A DNA stretch of 64,000 nt from Candidatus Poribacteria bacterium (GCA_022821965.1 JAJECN010000020.1:1-64000), one strand, 5' to 3'; positions 16,487 to 25,504 are shown, numbered from the stretch's first letter. Notes: a model not told the origin generated them from the sequence alone. Made by a program: numbers and translations.

Positions 16487-17176
16487 ATGCTACAAGCAAA
16501 ATTAGAGGTTCAACAACGCAATACTTTCGGGAAGCAAAGTGCGCGTGATCTCCGCAAAGAAGGTGGCGTTCCCGCGGTTCTATACGGTCGCGCCCAAGAC
16601 ACCGTGTCAATCCAAATTGACGCTCGAAGCTTCAGACAATTCCTACGAACGTATGGTGAAAACGTTATCATTAACATGGAAATCGGCAACGGTGACACCG
16701 AGACTGTGATTATCAAAGAGATTCAACGCCATCCGGTGGAAAAGCAGAAACTGATCCACGCAGATTTCATACGGATTTCTTTAGATGAACCTGTAACATC
16801 AGCCGTGCCAGTGGTTCTGGAAGGCACCCCCCAAGGCATTCAGGAGGGTGGTGTCCTTGAATTCCCGCTCCGCCAGATAACGATTTACTGTCTGCCAATG
16901 CGAATGCCGACTGACATCTCCATTGATGTCAGTGGATTGGACATCGGTGACTCAATCCATGTGAGTGACTTAAGCTTCGACGAGGATATTGAGATTTTAG
17001 ACGACTTGGAACGGACGATTGCGACGGTGAGCCAGCCGCGCGTCCAACTTGAAGAAGAAACAACAGAGGCTGAAGATGGCGAAGGAGAAGAAGCCGAAGC
17101 AGACGCTGAAGAACAACCTACAGAACCAGAAATTATTTCCCGTAGGCGCGATGATGACGATGAGGACGACGAATAG
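16487..17176 (+). CDS. rplY: 50S ribosomal protein L25, general stress protein Ctc type
   Basis: The 229 residues follow the CTC/TL5 plan: an N-terminal 5S-rRNA-binding domain (RNTFGKQSARDLRKEGGVPAV, then VLYGR), the linking HPVEKQKLIHADF, and a C-terminal beta domain (VPVVLEGTPQGIQEGGVLE). A strongly acidic tail follows from residue 190 onward (EEE, AEADAEE, DDDDEDDE). It binds 5S rRNA in the large subunit. The ATG follows the CCGCAAGG leader. The 3' end overlaps the start of the next gene in another frame. Confidence 0.92.
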   Translation: MLQAKLEVQQRNTFGKQSARDLRKEGGVPAVLYGRAQDTVSIQIDARSFRQFLRTYGENVIINMEIGNGDTETVIIKEIQRHPVEKQKLIHADFIRISLDEPVTSAVPVVLEGTPQGIQEGGVLEFPLRQITIYCLPMRMPTDISIDVSGLDIGDSIHVSDLSFDEDIEILDDLERTIATVSQPRVQLEEETTEAEDGEGEEAEADAEEQPTEPEIISRRRDDDDEDDE

Positions 17177-18365
17177 CGTTGTCCATACGGAAAAGCCACA
17201 GGAAGCGCGCACCAACAAGTACTTTATAGTACGTGTTCCGGTTCGCGCGTTTTTCTTAGGTATTCTCGCATGGATTGTCGTACTCAATAGCATCGCACAG
17301 GAAACCTTTGTCCGCTTTGTTGACGTTGATGGAGAACTCATTGCGGAGGTCCCAGCGCAACATCAAGGAGAACAAATTTACCTTCCCGTTGATGCTGTGA
17401 AAGAGGTTTTTGATCCGGATATGACGGACCAATACAACCATCCGCGAAAACGGCTCACCCTGAAAACGAAAGGCAAGCAGATCCGCGTACAAATTGGCAA
17501 TGCAGTCGTCAACATCGATCCCGGTGGACAGACCCACACCCTTCCTACACCGCCAATAATTATCGCGCAGCAACCGGTGTTACCTATCACTTTCTTCACG
17601 CAAGTCCTGCCGGAGCTTAATAACCTTGAAGCCATCTATAACCCAAGTTTGCAAAGAGTGCAGCTGAGACCTAAGGGCACATGGACACCCACAGTAACGG
17701 ATGATTCCGCGAATTGGGCAATCATCATTGATCCTGGGCATGGCGGTGCGGACGATCGCGGGTGCGAAAGTAATACGGGTCTCCTTGAGAAAGATATTGT
17801 ACTCACCCTCGCGAAACAACTCCAACGGATTAGTAAACAGCAAGGCATGCAGATCTACCTCACACGTCAGACAGATGTGAAAAAGACGCACCTTGAACGT
17901 ATTCAGGTTGCAAAACGGAACCAAGGACAACTCTTCCTCAGTTTACACTGCAACGCCTCTTTTTCACCATACGAAACAGGTATCAAGATTTACCTCAACA
18001 ATCCGAAGGGACAGCTTCGATTCCCAAGTAATGTCCAATCAGAACCTATAGGACAACGGTTAAATATCCTCGCCCAAGCCAATTTTTTAAAGCAGAGCCG
18101 AGACTTCGCACATGCGCTGCAAACGGAACTGAATTTCCTCACAGAAACACCAATTCAAATCGCTGAACTACCGCTCTTAGCGTTATCTGAAGTCTATATG
18201 CCAGCTGTCGTTTTAGAACTCGGCTATCTCTCTAACGTAGAGGACTTAGAGAAACTGTCTAACGCTGAATATATCACAAGCGTTGCCCAAGCAATCGCCC
18301 GCGCTTTCCAGCGATACATTTCTTCTACGAACCCATCTGTCCGCGCAACAGTAACGGAACAGTAA
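17151..18365 (+). CDS. N-acetylmuramoyl-L-alanine amidase (Amidase_3)
   Basis: Open frame reaches back to 17049 inside rplY, but that part mirrors the acidic tail of L25. I prefer one of the ATGs at 17151 or 17160 near the rplY end. A membrane or signal segment follows (VRAFFLGILAWIVVLNS). Then a copper-amine-oxidase-like N-terminal beta domain (about residues 45-175), and the catalytic domain: IIIDPGHGGADDRG with zinc H, ETGLLEKDIVLT-like region with E, FLSLHCNAS with H, and VVLELGYLSNVEDLEKL with the last E. It cleaves peptidoglycan between muramic acid and L-alanine in the periplasm. A GerMN gene follows, a pairing common in bacteria. Confidence 0.88.
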   Translation: MMTMRTTNSVVHTEKPQEARTNKYFIVRVPVRAFFLGILAWIVVLNSIAQETFVRFVDVDGELIAEVPAQHQGEQIYLPVDAVKEVFDPDMTDQYNHPRKRLTLKTKGKQIRVQIGNAVVNIDPGGQTHTLPTPPIIIAQQPVLPITFFTQVLPELNNLEAIYNPSLQRVQLRPKGTWTPTVTDDSANWAIIIDPGHGGADDRGCESNTGLLEKDIVLTLAKQLQRISKQQGMQIYLTRQTDVKKTHLERIQVAKRNQGQLFLSLHCNASFSPYETGIKIYLNNPKGQLRFPSNVQSEPIGQRLNILAQANFLKQSRDFAHALQTELNFLTETPIQIAELPLLALSEVYMPAVVLELGYLSNVEDLEKLSNAEYITSVAQAIARAFQRYISSTNPSVRATVTEQ

Positions 18366-18380
18366 TACCTCAAGCAGTCA

Positions 18381-18402
18381 ACCGAGGCATAGAGACCTCG
18401 GT
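18381..18402 (+). promoter_or_regulatory. Hairpin abutting the GerMN start codon
   Basis: ACCGAGG (18381-18387) and CCTCGGT (18396-18402) pair perfectly around CATAGAGA. The ATG begins at 18403 directly after the second arm. The only purine-rich pieces upstream are inside this hairpin, so it may limit initiation, or bring the amidase stop region close to the start. Confidence 0.45.
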
Positions 18403-19020
18403 ATGGAAGATAGGAAGAAAAAGGTGAAACATAACAGCAGTGCTGGGTTTTCAAGACTCTTAGTGATATGGGGAACAACCTTGATGGTTATCGCCGTTGG
18501 TCTCGCTGTGACGCTATTTCTGATTGAGCGGTCAAAAAAATCGGTGATCCCAACTGCGCCCCCACCACTGCCTACAGCCGCTAATCCGTCAGATACACCA
18601 CCGCCACCACAAGAGATCAATCTATTTCTTCTTGATCCGACTTCATTAGCACTTGTTCCAGTTAAAACTGAACGACGCCTTCATAGAACAGAACTCACCA
18701 AACGCTTGAGCCAGGTCGTTACTGCACTTATCCAAGAGACACCGCCTAACTTTAGAAACACAATTCCGCGTGGAACACTCCTGAACGAATCTTACATTGA
18801 TACTCAACAAACTGCTTACTTGGACTTTTCAAGCCATCTCTCGGAAGGGCATATTGGTGGTACAACGGCAGAACTCTTGACGATTACGGCAATTCTCAAA
18901 ACCGTCTTTGACGCGTTTCCTGATGACATAAAACAGGTTCAGATTTTAATTGATGGCGAGGAAGTAAAAACGCTCGTGGGGCATCTCAATCTTTCGCAGC
19001 CCCTACATTTGTTCCAATAG
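18403..19020 (+). CDS. Membrane-anchored GerMN-domain protein
   Basis: The 205 residues have a short basic N-terminus, one membrane helix (LLVIWGTTLMVIAVGLAVTL, about 18-40), a proline-rich linker (TAPPPLPTAA, TPPPPQE) and a GerMN-like fold. This fold has LFLLDPTSLALVPVKTERRL, then AYLDFSSHLSEGHIGGTTAE near residue 140 and VQILIDGEEVKTLVGHLNLS at the end. GerMN proteins often stand next to amidases and are thought to act in the cell envelope; no sporulation role is implied. The gene lies 37 bases behind the amidase gene. Confidence 0.8.
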   Translation: MEDRKKKVKHNSSAGFSRLLVIWGTTLMVIAVGLAVTLFLIERSKKSVIPTAPPPLPTAANPSDTPPPPQEINLFLLDPTSLALVPVKTERRLHRTELTKRLSQVVTALIQETPPNFRNTIPRGTLLNESYIDTQQTAYLDFSSHLSEGHIGGTTAELLTITAILKTVFDAFPDDIKQVQILIDGEEVKTLVGHLNLSQPLHLFQ

Positions 19021-19079
19021 AATTTCTCGCTTTGCCGGTGAGGTTTGAAATCGAACCTCCATTTATATGACACAACATA

Positions 19080-19670
19080 ATGCATGGACAAGAAAGTAAA
19101 CTCATCGTTGGACTCGGCAATCCAGGAATGCGCTACGAACACACAAAACATAACGTCGGCTTCCGTGTGGTTGACGCGCTCTACGAAGTATTCTGTCAGC
19201 GAGACTCACAACCGCGCCCCACGCACACATCAATTTGCAATTCACTCGTTATCCAGACGACATGGCATGACACACCTATTATTCTCGCCAAACCAATGAC
19301 CTATATGAATAACAGCGGTGCGGCTGTTGCCGCGCTCATCAGACGATTTGAGATTCCACTCCCGGACCTCTGTATTGTTTACGACGATATTCACTTAGAT
19401 GTCGGTGTGCTTCGGATGCGGCAGAAGGGAAGCGACGGGGGTCAGAAGGGAATGAAGTCAATTATCCATCACTTAGACACTACAGAATTTACGCGCTTAC
19501 GCATCGGGATCGGCGAACCTGTTGGTGATTTAACCGATTATGTTCTCACCGAATTTTCCGAGGACGAAGAAATTGAGATAGCACACACTATTGATCGCGC
19601 TGTAGATGCTATTGGAACCTTCGTCAAAGATGATATTCTTACGGCAATGAATCACTTCAACAGACGCTGA
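19080..19670 (+). CDS. pth: Peptidyl-tRNA hydrolase
   Basis: The 196-residue protein has KLIVGLGNPGMRYEHTKHNV with the catalytic His, then PMTYMNNSGAAVAALIRRF, IVYDDIHLDVGVLRMRQKGS and GGQKGMKSIIHHLDTTEFTR. These are the family's diagnostic blocks in the right order. It recycles peptidyl-tRNA released from stalled ribosomes. The stop is followed by a short CTGTCAG-type intergenic stretch before the next gene. Confidence 0.95.
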   Translation: MHGQESKLIVGLGNPGMRYEHTKHNVGFRVVDALYEVFCQRDSQPRPTHTSICNSLVIQTTWHDTPIILAKPMTYMNNSGAAVAALIRRFEIPLPDLCIVYDDIHLDVGVLRMRQKGSDGGQKGMKSIIHHLDTTEFTRLRIGIGEPVGDLTDYVLTEFSEDEEIEIAHTIDRAVDAIGTFVKDDILTAMNHFNRR

Positions 19671-19744
19671 AATAGCAGTCAGCCTTCGGCTGTCAGCGAA
19701 CTCTTTGTCAGTTTTTGAAAACTTTCAAACCAAATAGGAAACAG

Positions 19745-20755
19745 ATGTCAAATCAGAAATCCTCTTTGCTGATGGCTGAAAGCCGAAAGCCGAGAGCCAA
19801 AGTACAAACCGCCATTGACGCTGTGCTAAAAGCCATGCGACTCTGCGAAGAGGTACAAGCTGAGATGGTGCCAACAGATGCAATCCAAAAGACAGACCGA
19901 AGCCCTGTGACCGTTGCCGATTTCGGGTCACAGGCACTGATATGCAAGGCAATCGGTGACGCTTTCCCTGACGACCCTATTGTCGCTGAAGAGAGTGCAC
20001 AAGCTCTTAGAGAGAACGCCTCGCTTTTGGCGCGCGTTACGGGTTATGTGAACCGATTTTGCGAGGATGCATCCGCCTCGACAGAAAATGTCTGCGAATG
20101 GATTGATCGGGGAAGTGGTGAGGTCGGACCGAGTTTCTGGACGCTTGACCCAATTGACGGTACGAAAGGTTTTCTGCGCCGCGATCAGTACGCTGTCGCT
20201 TTGGCTTATATTGTCAATGGCACTGTTCAACTCGGCGTTTTAGGGTGTCCGAATTTACCACACCGATTGAACGATGGCGATGTGCAACGCGGATCCCTTT
20301 TCGTTGCTACCCGTGGCGAAGGCACGCGGCTCTACACAAAAACAGGCGATTTTATAGAGCACGTACACGTCTCAGAGGCAGTACATCGCTTTGCAGAGAG
20401 TGTCGAGTCCACACACGGGGACAGCGATGCACACGGCAACATTGCAAATGCGCTCGGTATTACAGAATCACCCGTCCGCATGGACAGCCAAGCGAAGTAC
20501 GGCATCGTTTCCCGTGGCGAAGCATCGCTCTATATCCGTCTCCCGAATCCAGCATTCCCGGATTACCGCGAATGCATTTGGGATCACGCCGCGGGGCTTA
20601 TCGTCGTCGAAGAAGCAGGAGGAACGGTAACAGACGCGAACGGTACGCCTCTCAATTTTTTGACAGGAAAACGGATGCATGAGAATCGCGGAATCGTCGC
20701 AACTAACGGAAAACTCCATCAACACGTTTTGAAAGCGTTATCCGATTTATACTAA
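19745..20755 (+). CDS. 3'(2'),5'-bisphosphate nucleotidase / inositol monophosphatase family
   Basis: An AGGAAA site precedes the ATG at 19745. The 336 residues have SPVTVADFGSQALI, PIVAEESAQAL and FWTLDPIDGTKGFLRRDQYA, the metal-binding E-E and D-P-I-D-G-T motifs of the HAL2/CysQ branch. The C-terminal WDHAAGLIVVEEAGGTVTD closes the site. It probably removes the 3' phosphate of PAP from sulfate metabolism. Residues about 5-18 (KSSLLMAESRKPRAK) are encoded by a CTGA/AAGCCGA-type repeat like those between genes nearby, so the native start may be later. Confidence 0.85.
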   Translation: MSNQKSSLLMAESRKPRAKVQTAIDAVLKAMRLCEEVQAEMVPTDAIQKTDRSPVTVADFGSQALICKAIGDAFPDDPIVAEESAQALRENASLLARVTGYVNRFCEDASASTENVCEWIDRGSGEVGPSFWTLDPIDGTKGFLRRDQYAVALAYIVNGTVQLGVLGCPNLPHRLNDGDVQRGSLFVATRGEGTRLYTKTGDFIEHVHVSEAVHRFAESVESTHGDSDAHGNIANALGITESPVRMDSQAKYGIVSRGEASLYIRLPNPAFPDYRECIWDHAAGLIVVEEAGGTVTDANGTPLNFLTGKRMHENRGIVATNGKLHQHVLKALSDLY

Positions 20756-20982
20756 AGTTTAGACAATTTTAAAAATGGGCAAAGGGTTCCGATGAGAGAC
20801 CTTCTCCGGTAGTATAGACTGTCAGTCTGTGCCTCTTTACCGTAAAATACTAAGAAACTTCAAAACGCAACTTGAAACACAAACGAATTGTCCAAAGTTT
20901 AGCAATTTATAACCAAGTATTAGGTAAAGCGAATAGTCCCTAAACGCCCAACAACAGTTAGAATTATTTTAAGAGGTTTTAA

Positions 20983-21501
20983 GTGGATAAACAGCGGTTA
21001 TTTAAAACTTTAGAGAACCAGGAAGGTAGAAAACCTGAACCTTATCTTGACAGCCGTAAAATCCCGACAGTTGGGATCGGCCTCAACCTCAGAGATGTCG
21101 GCTACAAAGGCAAGAAATACCCATCTGTTGAGGCATTCGAGGCGGACTACCCTGACGGTTTGACGGATGCTGAAATGGAAGCGGCATTTGAGGAGGAATT
21201 AGAGCATATCATCGGTAAGGTAATTGAATTCTGTGAAGACAAAGGTGTGGATTACAACGAACTCAGCGACCTGCGTCAAGAGATCATCGTCAATATGATC
21301 TTCAATATGGGGTTTGGCGGGATCAGCGAATTTTCGTTGATGTGGCAACATCTTGCGGCGGGCAATTATATCGGTGCAGCATTAGAGATGTTGCATAGCA
21401 AGCGTGGTAATCTTTCATCTTATGTACGTCAAGTCAAGATGCGCGCCGTCCGTTTAGCAATTGCGATGGCGACGGATGACGAAACCGCACTGGGGTTGTG
21501 A
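20983..21501 (+). CDS. Phage-type lysozyme (GH24)
   Basis: A GTG start gives 172 residues. LENQEGRKPEPYLDS followed by PTVGIGLNL matches the T4-type lysozyme active site: E14, D about 23, T about 29. The middle EIIVNMIFNMGFGGISEF matches the conserved substrate-binding helix. There is no signal peptide. No other phage gene lies near, so it may be a domesticated endolysin or leftover cargo. It hydrolyses peptidoglycan glycosidic bonds. The 20756-20982 gap holds no recognisable feature. Confidence 0.8.
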   Translation: MDKQRLFKTLENQEGRKPEPYLDSRKIPTVGIGLNLRDVGYKGKKYPSVEAFEADYPDGLTDAEMEAAFEEELEHIIGKVIEFCEDKGVDYNELSDLRQEIIVNMIFNMGFGGISEFSLMWQHLAAGNYIGAALEMLHSKRGNLSSYVRQVKMRAVRLAIAMATDDETALGL

Positions 21502-21637
21502 TGAAGGTTTATCTCCATCTCACAATCGCTACTGTTCAACGTCCGATAGGACATGAGAAAGGGGAGAATCCTCTCATTTATTCAATATGTTAAACGAAGT
21601 ATTGACCGTAGGTTCGCTAACACCTTTCTACGGGTGA

Positions 21638-21681
21638 GGACAGGATCCAACGCTGGATGCGTTGGGGTAGAAATCCTGTCC
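21638..21681. other. Long bulged hairpin in the 21502-21858 intergenic region
   Basis: GGACAGGAT (21638-21646) pairs with ATCCTGTCC (21673-21681), and directly inside it CCAACGC (21647-21653) pairs with GCGTTGG (21659-21665) around TGGAT. A seven-base bulge (GGTAGAA) breaks the 3' side. A second, smaller palindrome, CGTGCGAT/ATCGCACG, is at 21705-21722. No gene is seen in this gap. The fold fits a small structured RNA or a palindromic intergenic repeat. Confidence 0.6.
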
Positions 21682-21858
21682 ACGAATTTGAGGGCATTTG
21701 TAGTCGTGCGATTCATCGCACGTCATGCTAAAAAGTGCCCTGGTGTTTTTCGACTTCACTATAAGAAGCCTGTACTCTGACGCGATAACGTACAAGTTTC
21801 ATCACAAAACTATGATCTACCTATCGGACAGATCATATCAAGAGGTGATAAATAAAAA

Positions 21859-22824
21859 ATGAAAGTTGGGCAAATTGTTGCACCTCGTCAGATTGAAATT
21901 ATTGACATAGAACAACCGAATCTCGCCGATCATCCGGACGGAACGGTGATGATAAAAACGCTCCACAGTGCCATCTGTGGAACCGATATGCCATCGTTCG
22001 TCCTTGAACATCCAGCGGAAAGTTACCCGCTCGGACCGGGACTGTCGATCCACGAGGCAATTGGCGTTGTTACGGAAAGTAGATCGGACAAATTCAAGGT
22101 GGGGGACGAGGTTCTCGCCCTGCCACGCCACGTCGGTGGACTTTCAGAATACTTTCTATCGGCCGAAAACGCCACGTTGCCGTTGACGGATTTCCCAAGA
22201 AAGGACTGCATCTTAATGTCCCAACCGCTTGGAACCGTCGTTTGGGCATGTCGGAAACTACCAAACCTACTTAACCTCGACACTGTTGTTGTTGGACAGG
22301 GACCGATGGGACTCCTTTTTACGCATATATTGAGCAACCTTGGCGCGCGAACGGTGATTACGACCGATCTGGTCGATTTCCGACTCGCAGTTTCCAAGAA
22401 GATGCGTGCCACACACACGATTAACGCTGCGGAGGAAAACCCTGTCGCTGTCGTCGAGGAAATTACAGAAGGCAGAATGGCGGATCTGGTTGTCGAAGTC
22501 GTCGGTCACCAAACAGAGACTATCAATCAGTGTCTCGAACTGCTAAAACGCGAAGGGACGCTCCTCGCCTTCGGTGTACCGGACGACCATATTTACGATT
22601 TCCACTTCGCAGATTTTTTCCGAAAAAATATTAAATTCATCGGCTCGGTTGGACCGGATGTACCTAACGATTTCCCGCTGGCGATGGATATGATTTCCCA
22701 AGGACGCTTGGATGTGTCGCCGATTATTACACATCATCTGCCTTTTACAGAGGCACAACTCGGATTTGAGATGGCACTGAACAAGAAAGACGAGGCGATT
22801 AAGATAATCTTTGATTACGAATAG
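21859..22824 (+). CDS. Zinc-type medium-chain dehydrogenase/reductase
   Basis: The 321-residue protein has the MDR N-terminal catalytic fold with the zinc ligand C in SAICGTDMPS (about residue 40) and HEAIGVVTES near 65. It also has DKFKVGDEVLALP. The Rossmann site is VVVGQGPMGLLFTHIL near 145. It lacks the four-cysteine structural zinc loop of classic alcohol dehydrogenases. An AAGAGGTGA site precedes the ATG. It probably oxidises an alcohol or polyol with NAD(P). The next gene, on the opposite strand, is another oxidoreductase, which suggests linked sugar or polyol metabolism. Confidence 0.82.
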   Translation: MKVGQIVAPRQIEIIDIEQPNLADHPDGTVMIKTLHSAICGTDMPSFVLEHPAESYPLGPGLSIHEAIGVVTESRSDKFKVGDEVLALPRHVGGLSEYFLSAENATLPLTDFPRKDCILMSQPLGTVVWACRKLPNLLNLDTVVVGQGPMGLLFTHILSNLGARTVITTDLVDFRLAVSKKMRATHTINAAEENPVAVVEEITEGRMADLVVEVVGHQTETINQCLELLKREGTLLAFGVPDDHIYDFHFADFFRKNIKFIGSVGPDVPNDFPLAMDMISQGRLDVSPIITHHLPFTEAQLGFEMALNKKDEAIKIIFDYE

Positions 22825-22836
22825 TGGTAGCCTCCG

Positions 22837-23886
22837 CTACAACGGCAATTCAACGGGACGACCTTCACGACTGGATTGGTAGATAGCGAGGATAATCTCA
22901 ACGGCTTTGCGTCCCTCACGTCCATCAACGAGATGCGAAGCATCGCTCTCGAGTCCGTTAATGAGGTTTTCCATCTGCCGTCTGTGATTTGCATGGTTAA
23001 TCGCACGCGGATCGGATGCGCCGCCACCGGTATCTGTCTTTTGGGCGAATTTCTCTCGGATTTCCGCATCTTCAGGAAGTTGAGGATCGAATTCCCATGT
23101 AACGATGTCCTCTTCCGCCAAGACGACAGTCCCGTGTGTACCGGAGATTTCAGTTTTCTTAAGCATGCCGGGGTAAGCAGCGGTTGTGCCTTCGATGACA
23201 CCAAGTGCCCCATTTTCAAATCGGAGGGCGGCGACAGCGGCATCTTCAACCTCTATCCGCTCGTGTGCTAAAGTATCGGTAAACGCTTGCACGGATTTGA
23301 CAGGTCCCATAAAATACTGGAGCAGATCGATGGCATGGATGGATTGGTTCATGAGTGCACCACCACCATCAAGATCCCATGTGCCTCGCCAGCCGCCACT
23401 GTCGTAATACTCTTGGGAACGGTACCATTTGATGTAGGCATCGCCCAAAGTTAACTTACCGAAGCGTCCGCTCTCAATCGTGGATTTAACGAGTTGTGTA
23501 CTTTCAGTGAAGCGGGAATTAAAGATCGCACAGAGTCGAACACCGGCTGCATCGCACGCTTCAATAATCTGATCGCACCGTTGTAGGGTAATCTCCAACG
23601 GTTTTTCAACGATGACGTGTTTACCGGCTTGTGCTGCGGCGACGGCGGGTTCCAAGTGTGCACCGCTTGGCGTACAGACGCAGACAATATCCAAGTCGTC
23701 CCGCTTGAGCATCTCCGTATAATCGGTGTAACTGTCAACATCGTATCGATCGGTGAGTCGTTTGGCGTTTTCAGTTTTTCGCGAGCTGACTGCAACCAGT
23801 TGACCGTGTTCTAATTCAGAAATTGCGGCGGAGTGGAAATCGGAAATCATTCCGCATCCAATAATACCAAATCCGTAAGTTTTCAT
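22837..23886 (-). CDS. Gfo/Idh/MocA family oxidoreductase
   Basis: The 349 residues begin with FGIIGCGMISDFHSAAI, the NAD(P) site. Then come DIVCVCTPSGAHLEPAVAAA and VIVEKPLEITLQRC, the family's E-K-P motif near residue 95. GGALMNQSIHAIDLLQYFMG gives the conserved D-x-x-x-[DH] catalytic region near residue 170-180. It converges on the MDR gene with 12 bases between the stops, and diverges from the TPR gene. The substrate is unknown, likely a cyclic polyol or sugar. Confidence 0.88.
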   Translation of the reverse strand: MKTYGFGIIGCGMISDFHSAAISELEHGQLVAVSSRKTENAKRLTDRYDVDSYTDYTEMLKRDDLDIVCVCTPSGAHLEPAVAAAQAGKHVIVEKPLEITLQRCDQIIEACDAAGVRLCAIFNSRFTESTQLVKSTIESGRFGKLTLGDAYIKWYRSQEYYDSGGWRGTWDLDGGGALMNQSIHAIDLLQYFMGPVKSVQAFTDTLAHERIEVEDAAVAALRFENGALGVIEGTTAAYPGMLKKTEISGTHGTVVLAEEDIVTWEFDPQLPEDAEIREKFAQKTDTGGGASDPRAINHANHRRQMENLINGLESDASHLVDGREGRKAVEIILAIYQSSREGRPVELPL

Positions 23887-23943
23887 ATTTGTGTATTCCT
23901 TTTGTGAAAGCGAGTGTTTACTACAGCGAGTTTACAAAAAATT

Positions 23944-24582
23944 ATGACTTCCAACGAGAATCAAGTTTCAGAGCACGAGTCTACAGAAGAGCAGGAATCC
24001 GAGCAGACCCCTGCCAATAAAGTTTTTAGAATTGTCTGTATGACGTTCTGCCTTGCAGTAACGGTGTTGTTTATCTGGGTCTGGCATCACCAAACGCAGT
24101 TCAACGACCACTATCGGAAGGCTACTTTCCTGATGCGCAACGGCGATGCCAAGCAAGCGATTGAAGCGTATCAAAAGGCAATCAAAAATAAAAGACGTAC
24201 GCTTTTCTTCACGCAAGAGCCTTCGGCTTATAACAATCTTGGACAAGCTTATCTATATGCTGAAGAATACACCCCTGCTATTGAGAACTTCAAAAAAGTG
24301 ATTGAGATGGCACCCAATATTGCCGAAGGCTATGTCAATCTGACGACCGCTTATCTCCGACAGAACTTAGCAGCTGAAGCGCGTGAGGCGTGTTTACATG
24401 CCCTGCAAACATTTCCAAAGACAGCACTGCTCCATTACAACCTCGCGTGTGCCTATGCATTGGAGGACGAATCACAAAAAGCGGTAGCCTCGCTCACACA
24501 AGCGGTAAATCTCAATCCAGAACTCAAAACACTTGCGCAGGAAGAGGGTGCCCTTAAAGGAGTTGTATCTGAACTGCCGTAA
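23944..24582 (+). CDS. Membrane-anchored TPR protein
   Basis: I prefer the ATG of MTSNENQVSEHE; an in-frame start at 23914 adds ten residues, and neither has a strong ribosome site. An acidic N-terminus (ESTEEQESEQ) precedes one membrane helix (IVCMTFCLAVTVLFIWVWHH). Three to four tetratricopeptide repeats follow: DAKQAIEAYQKAIKN, AYNNLGQAYLYAEEYTPAIE and NFKKVIEMAPNIAEGYVNLT. TPR segments bind partner proteins in the periplasm or at the membrane. Function unknown. Confidence 0.75.
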   Translation: MTSNENQVSEHESTEEQESEQTPANKVFRIVCMTFCLAVTVLFIWVWHHQTQFNDHYRKATFLMRNGDAKQAIEAYQKAIKNKRRTLFFTQEPSAYNNLGQAYLYAEEYTPAIENFKKVIEMAPNIAEGYVNLTTAYLRQNLAAEAREACLHALQTFPKTALLHYNLACAYALEDESQKAVASLTQAVNLNPELKTLAQEEGALKGVVSELP

Positions 24583-24634
24583 TGTACGTTTTGTCCAAGC
24601 CAATTATACACGTTATTCCCTCTACTTGCAACGA

Positions 24635-24661
24635 AATGGGCGAGAATAAATCTCACCCATT
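24635..24661. terminator. Bidirectional hairpin between convergent genes
   Basis: AATGGGCGAGA (24635-24645) and TCTCACCCATT (24651-24661) pair at 10 of 11 positions around ATAAA. It lies between the TPR gene stop and the LamG gene stop on the other strand. Confidence 0.5.
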
Positions 24662-24692
24662 CTGGTTACAATAATCAGCAGATAGATGTAAT

Positions 24693-25487
24693 CTACCTCT
24701 GCCTTTTCAAATTACCCCACATCGTTGCCAATTTACCACGGGCAGAAACATCAAGAGTGTCATTGACAATCTTTTGGAGTTCGGCTTCAGAAAGCGCATA
24801 GTTGGCTAACATCAATTCATCAATACGCCCTTGAAAGAAACGTGGGCAACACCCGTTATTCTCACCACCGAACCGTAAGGGTTTATCCGCCCGACTCAGA
24901 CCCGGTCCCTTCTGTGCGATAGCGGTGCCGTCAGATTCCCCGTTGATATAGAAACCGGCTTCCTTCCCATCCCACACAACGGCAACATGGCTCCACTCTT
25001 TCGCTTTGATCTTGCCATCAGAAATATGGTAGCCTGGGCTACTGGTCTCGTAGAAATAGTAAGCGAGTTTCCCTTCTCCCGGTTCAATTTGCAGATAATA
25101 GGTGTTCTTGTAGAAGATAGTGAATTTGTTCTCCTGTCCACCCGCTGGCAGTTCGTCAGGATAGACCCACGCCATCATTGTAATGGCTTCATCTATATCA
25201 ATCTCATCGGAGTGTGCTACCTCTACGAAATCGGCTTTCCCAGCCGATCCGCCCATTTGCACGGCTTTACCGAGGATACCTTCAGCCCACTTGATATTTC
25301 CCGTAAATTCACCGACTAAACCAGCAGTATCCTCTTTACTCTGTTTCCCGTTACCTTCGTCGAAATGCCAGACATACAGTTGCTCACCGAGTTGTTTCAC
25401 GTTCCCTTTTCCACCCGCGGTGTACCCCGCAAAGCAGAGAGATAGACTTAGAAAAGCACATAGTATCACAAGCATCTGGGTTCTCAT
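24693..25487 (-). CDS. Secreted LamG-domain protein with KLATxWG tail
   Basis: The start is the ATG of MRTQMLVILCAFLSLSL, preceded by AGGAGG at eight bases; the longer upstream frame is not used. After a signal peptide, the LamG domain covers about residues 35-235 with LYVWHFDEGNG, VEVAHSDEIDIDEAITMMAW, EWSHVAVVWDGKEAGFYING and GRIDELMLANYALS. These are the normal LamG_3 landmarks. The end is ARGKLATMWGNLKRQR. It forms a leftward pair with the LamG gene at 25603-26382, separated by a hairpin terminator. Role and ligand are unknown. Confidence 0.85.
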   Translation of the reverse strand: MRTQMLVILCAFLSLSLCFAGYTAGGKGNVKQLGEQLYVWHFDEGNGKQSKEDTAGLVGEFTGNIKWAEGILGKAVQMGGSAGKADFVEVAHSDEIDIDEAITMMAWVYPDELPAGGQENKFTIFYKNTYYLQIEPGEGKLAYYFYETSSPGYHISDGKIKAKEWSHVAVVWDGKEAGFYINGESDGTAIAQKGPGLSRADKPLRFGGENNGCCPRFFQGRIDELMLANYALSEAELQKIVNDTLDVSARGKLATMWGNLKRQR

Positions 25488-25504
25488 CTGTGATTCCTCC
25501 TCAT

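Noticed and set aside
17049-17150. Long N-terminal extension of the amidase
   Set aside because: It reads the rplY acidic tail in another frame and gives lysine-rich residues before the membrane segment.
20983-21501. Prophage region around the lysozyme gene
   Set aside because: No other phage gene, integrase or attachment site is present, so only the lysozyme itself is claimed.
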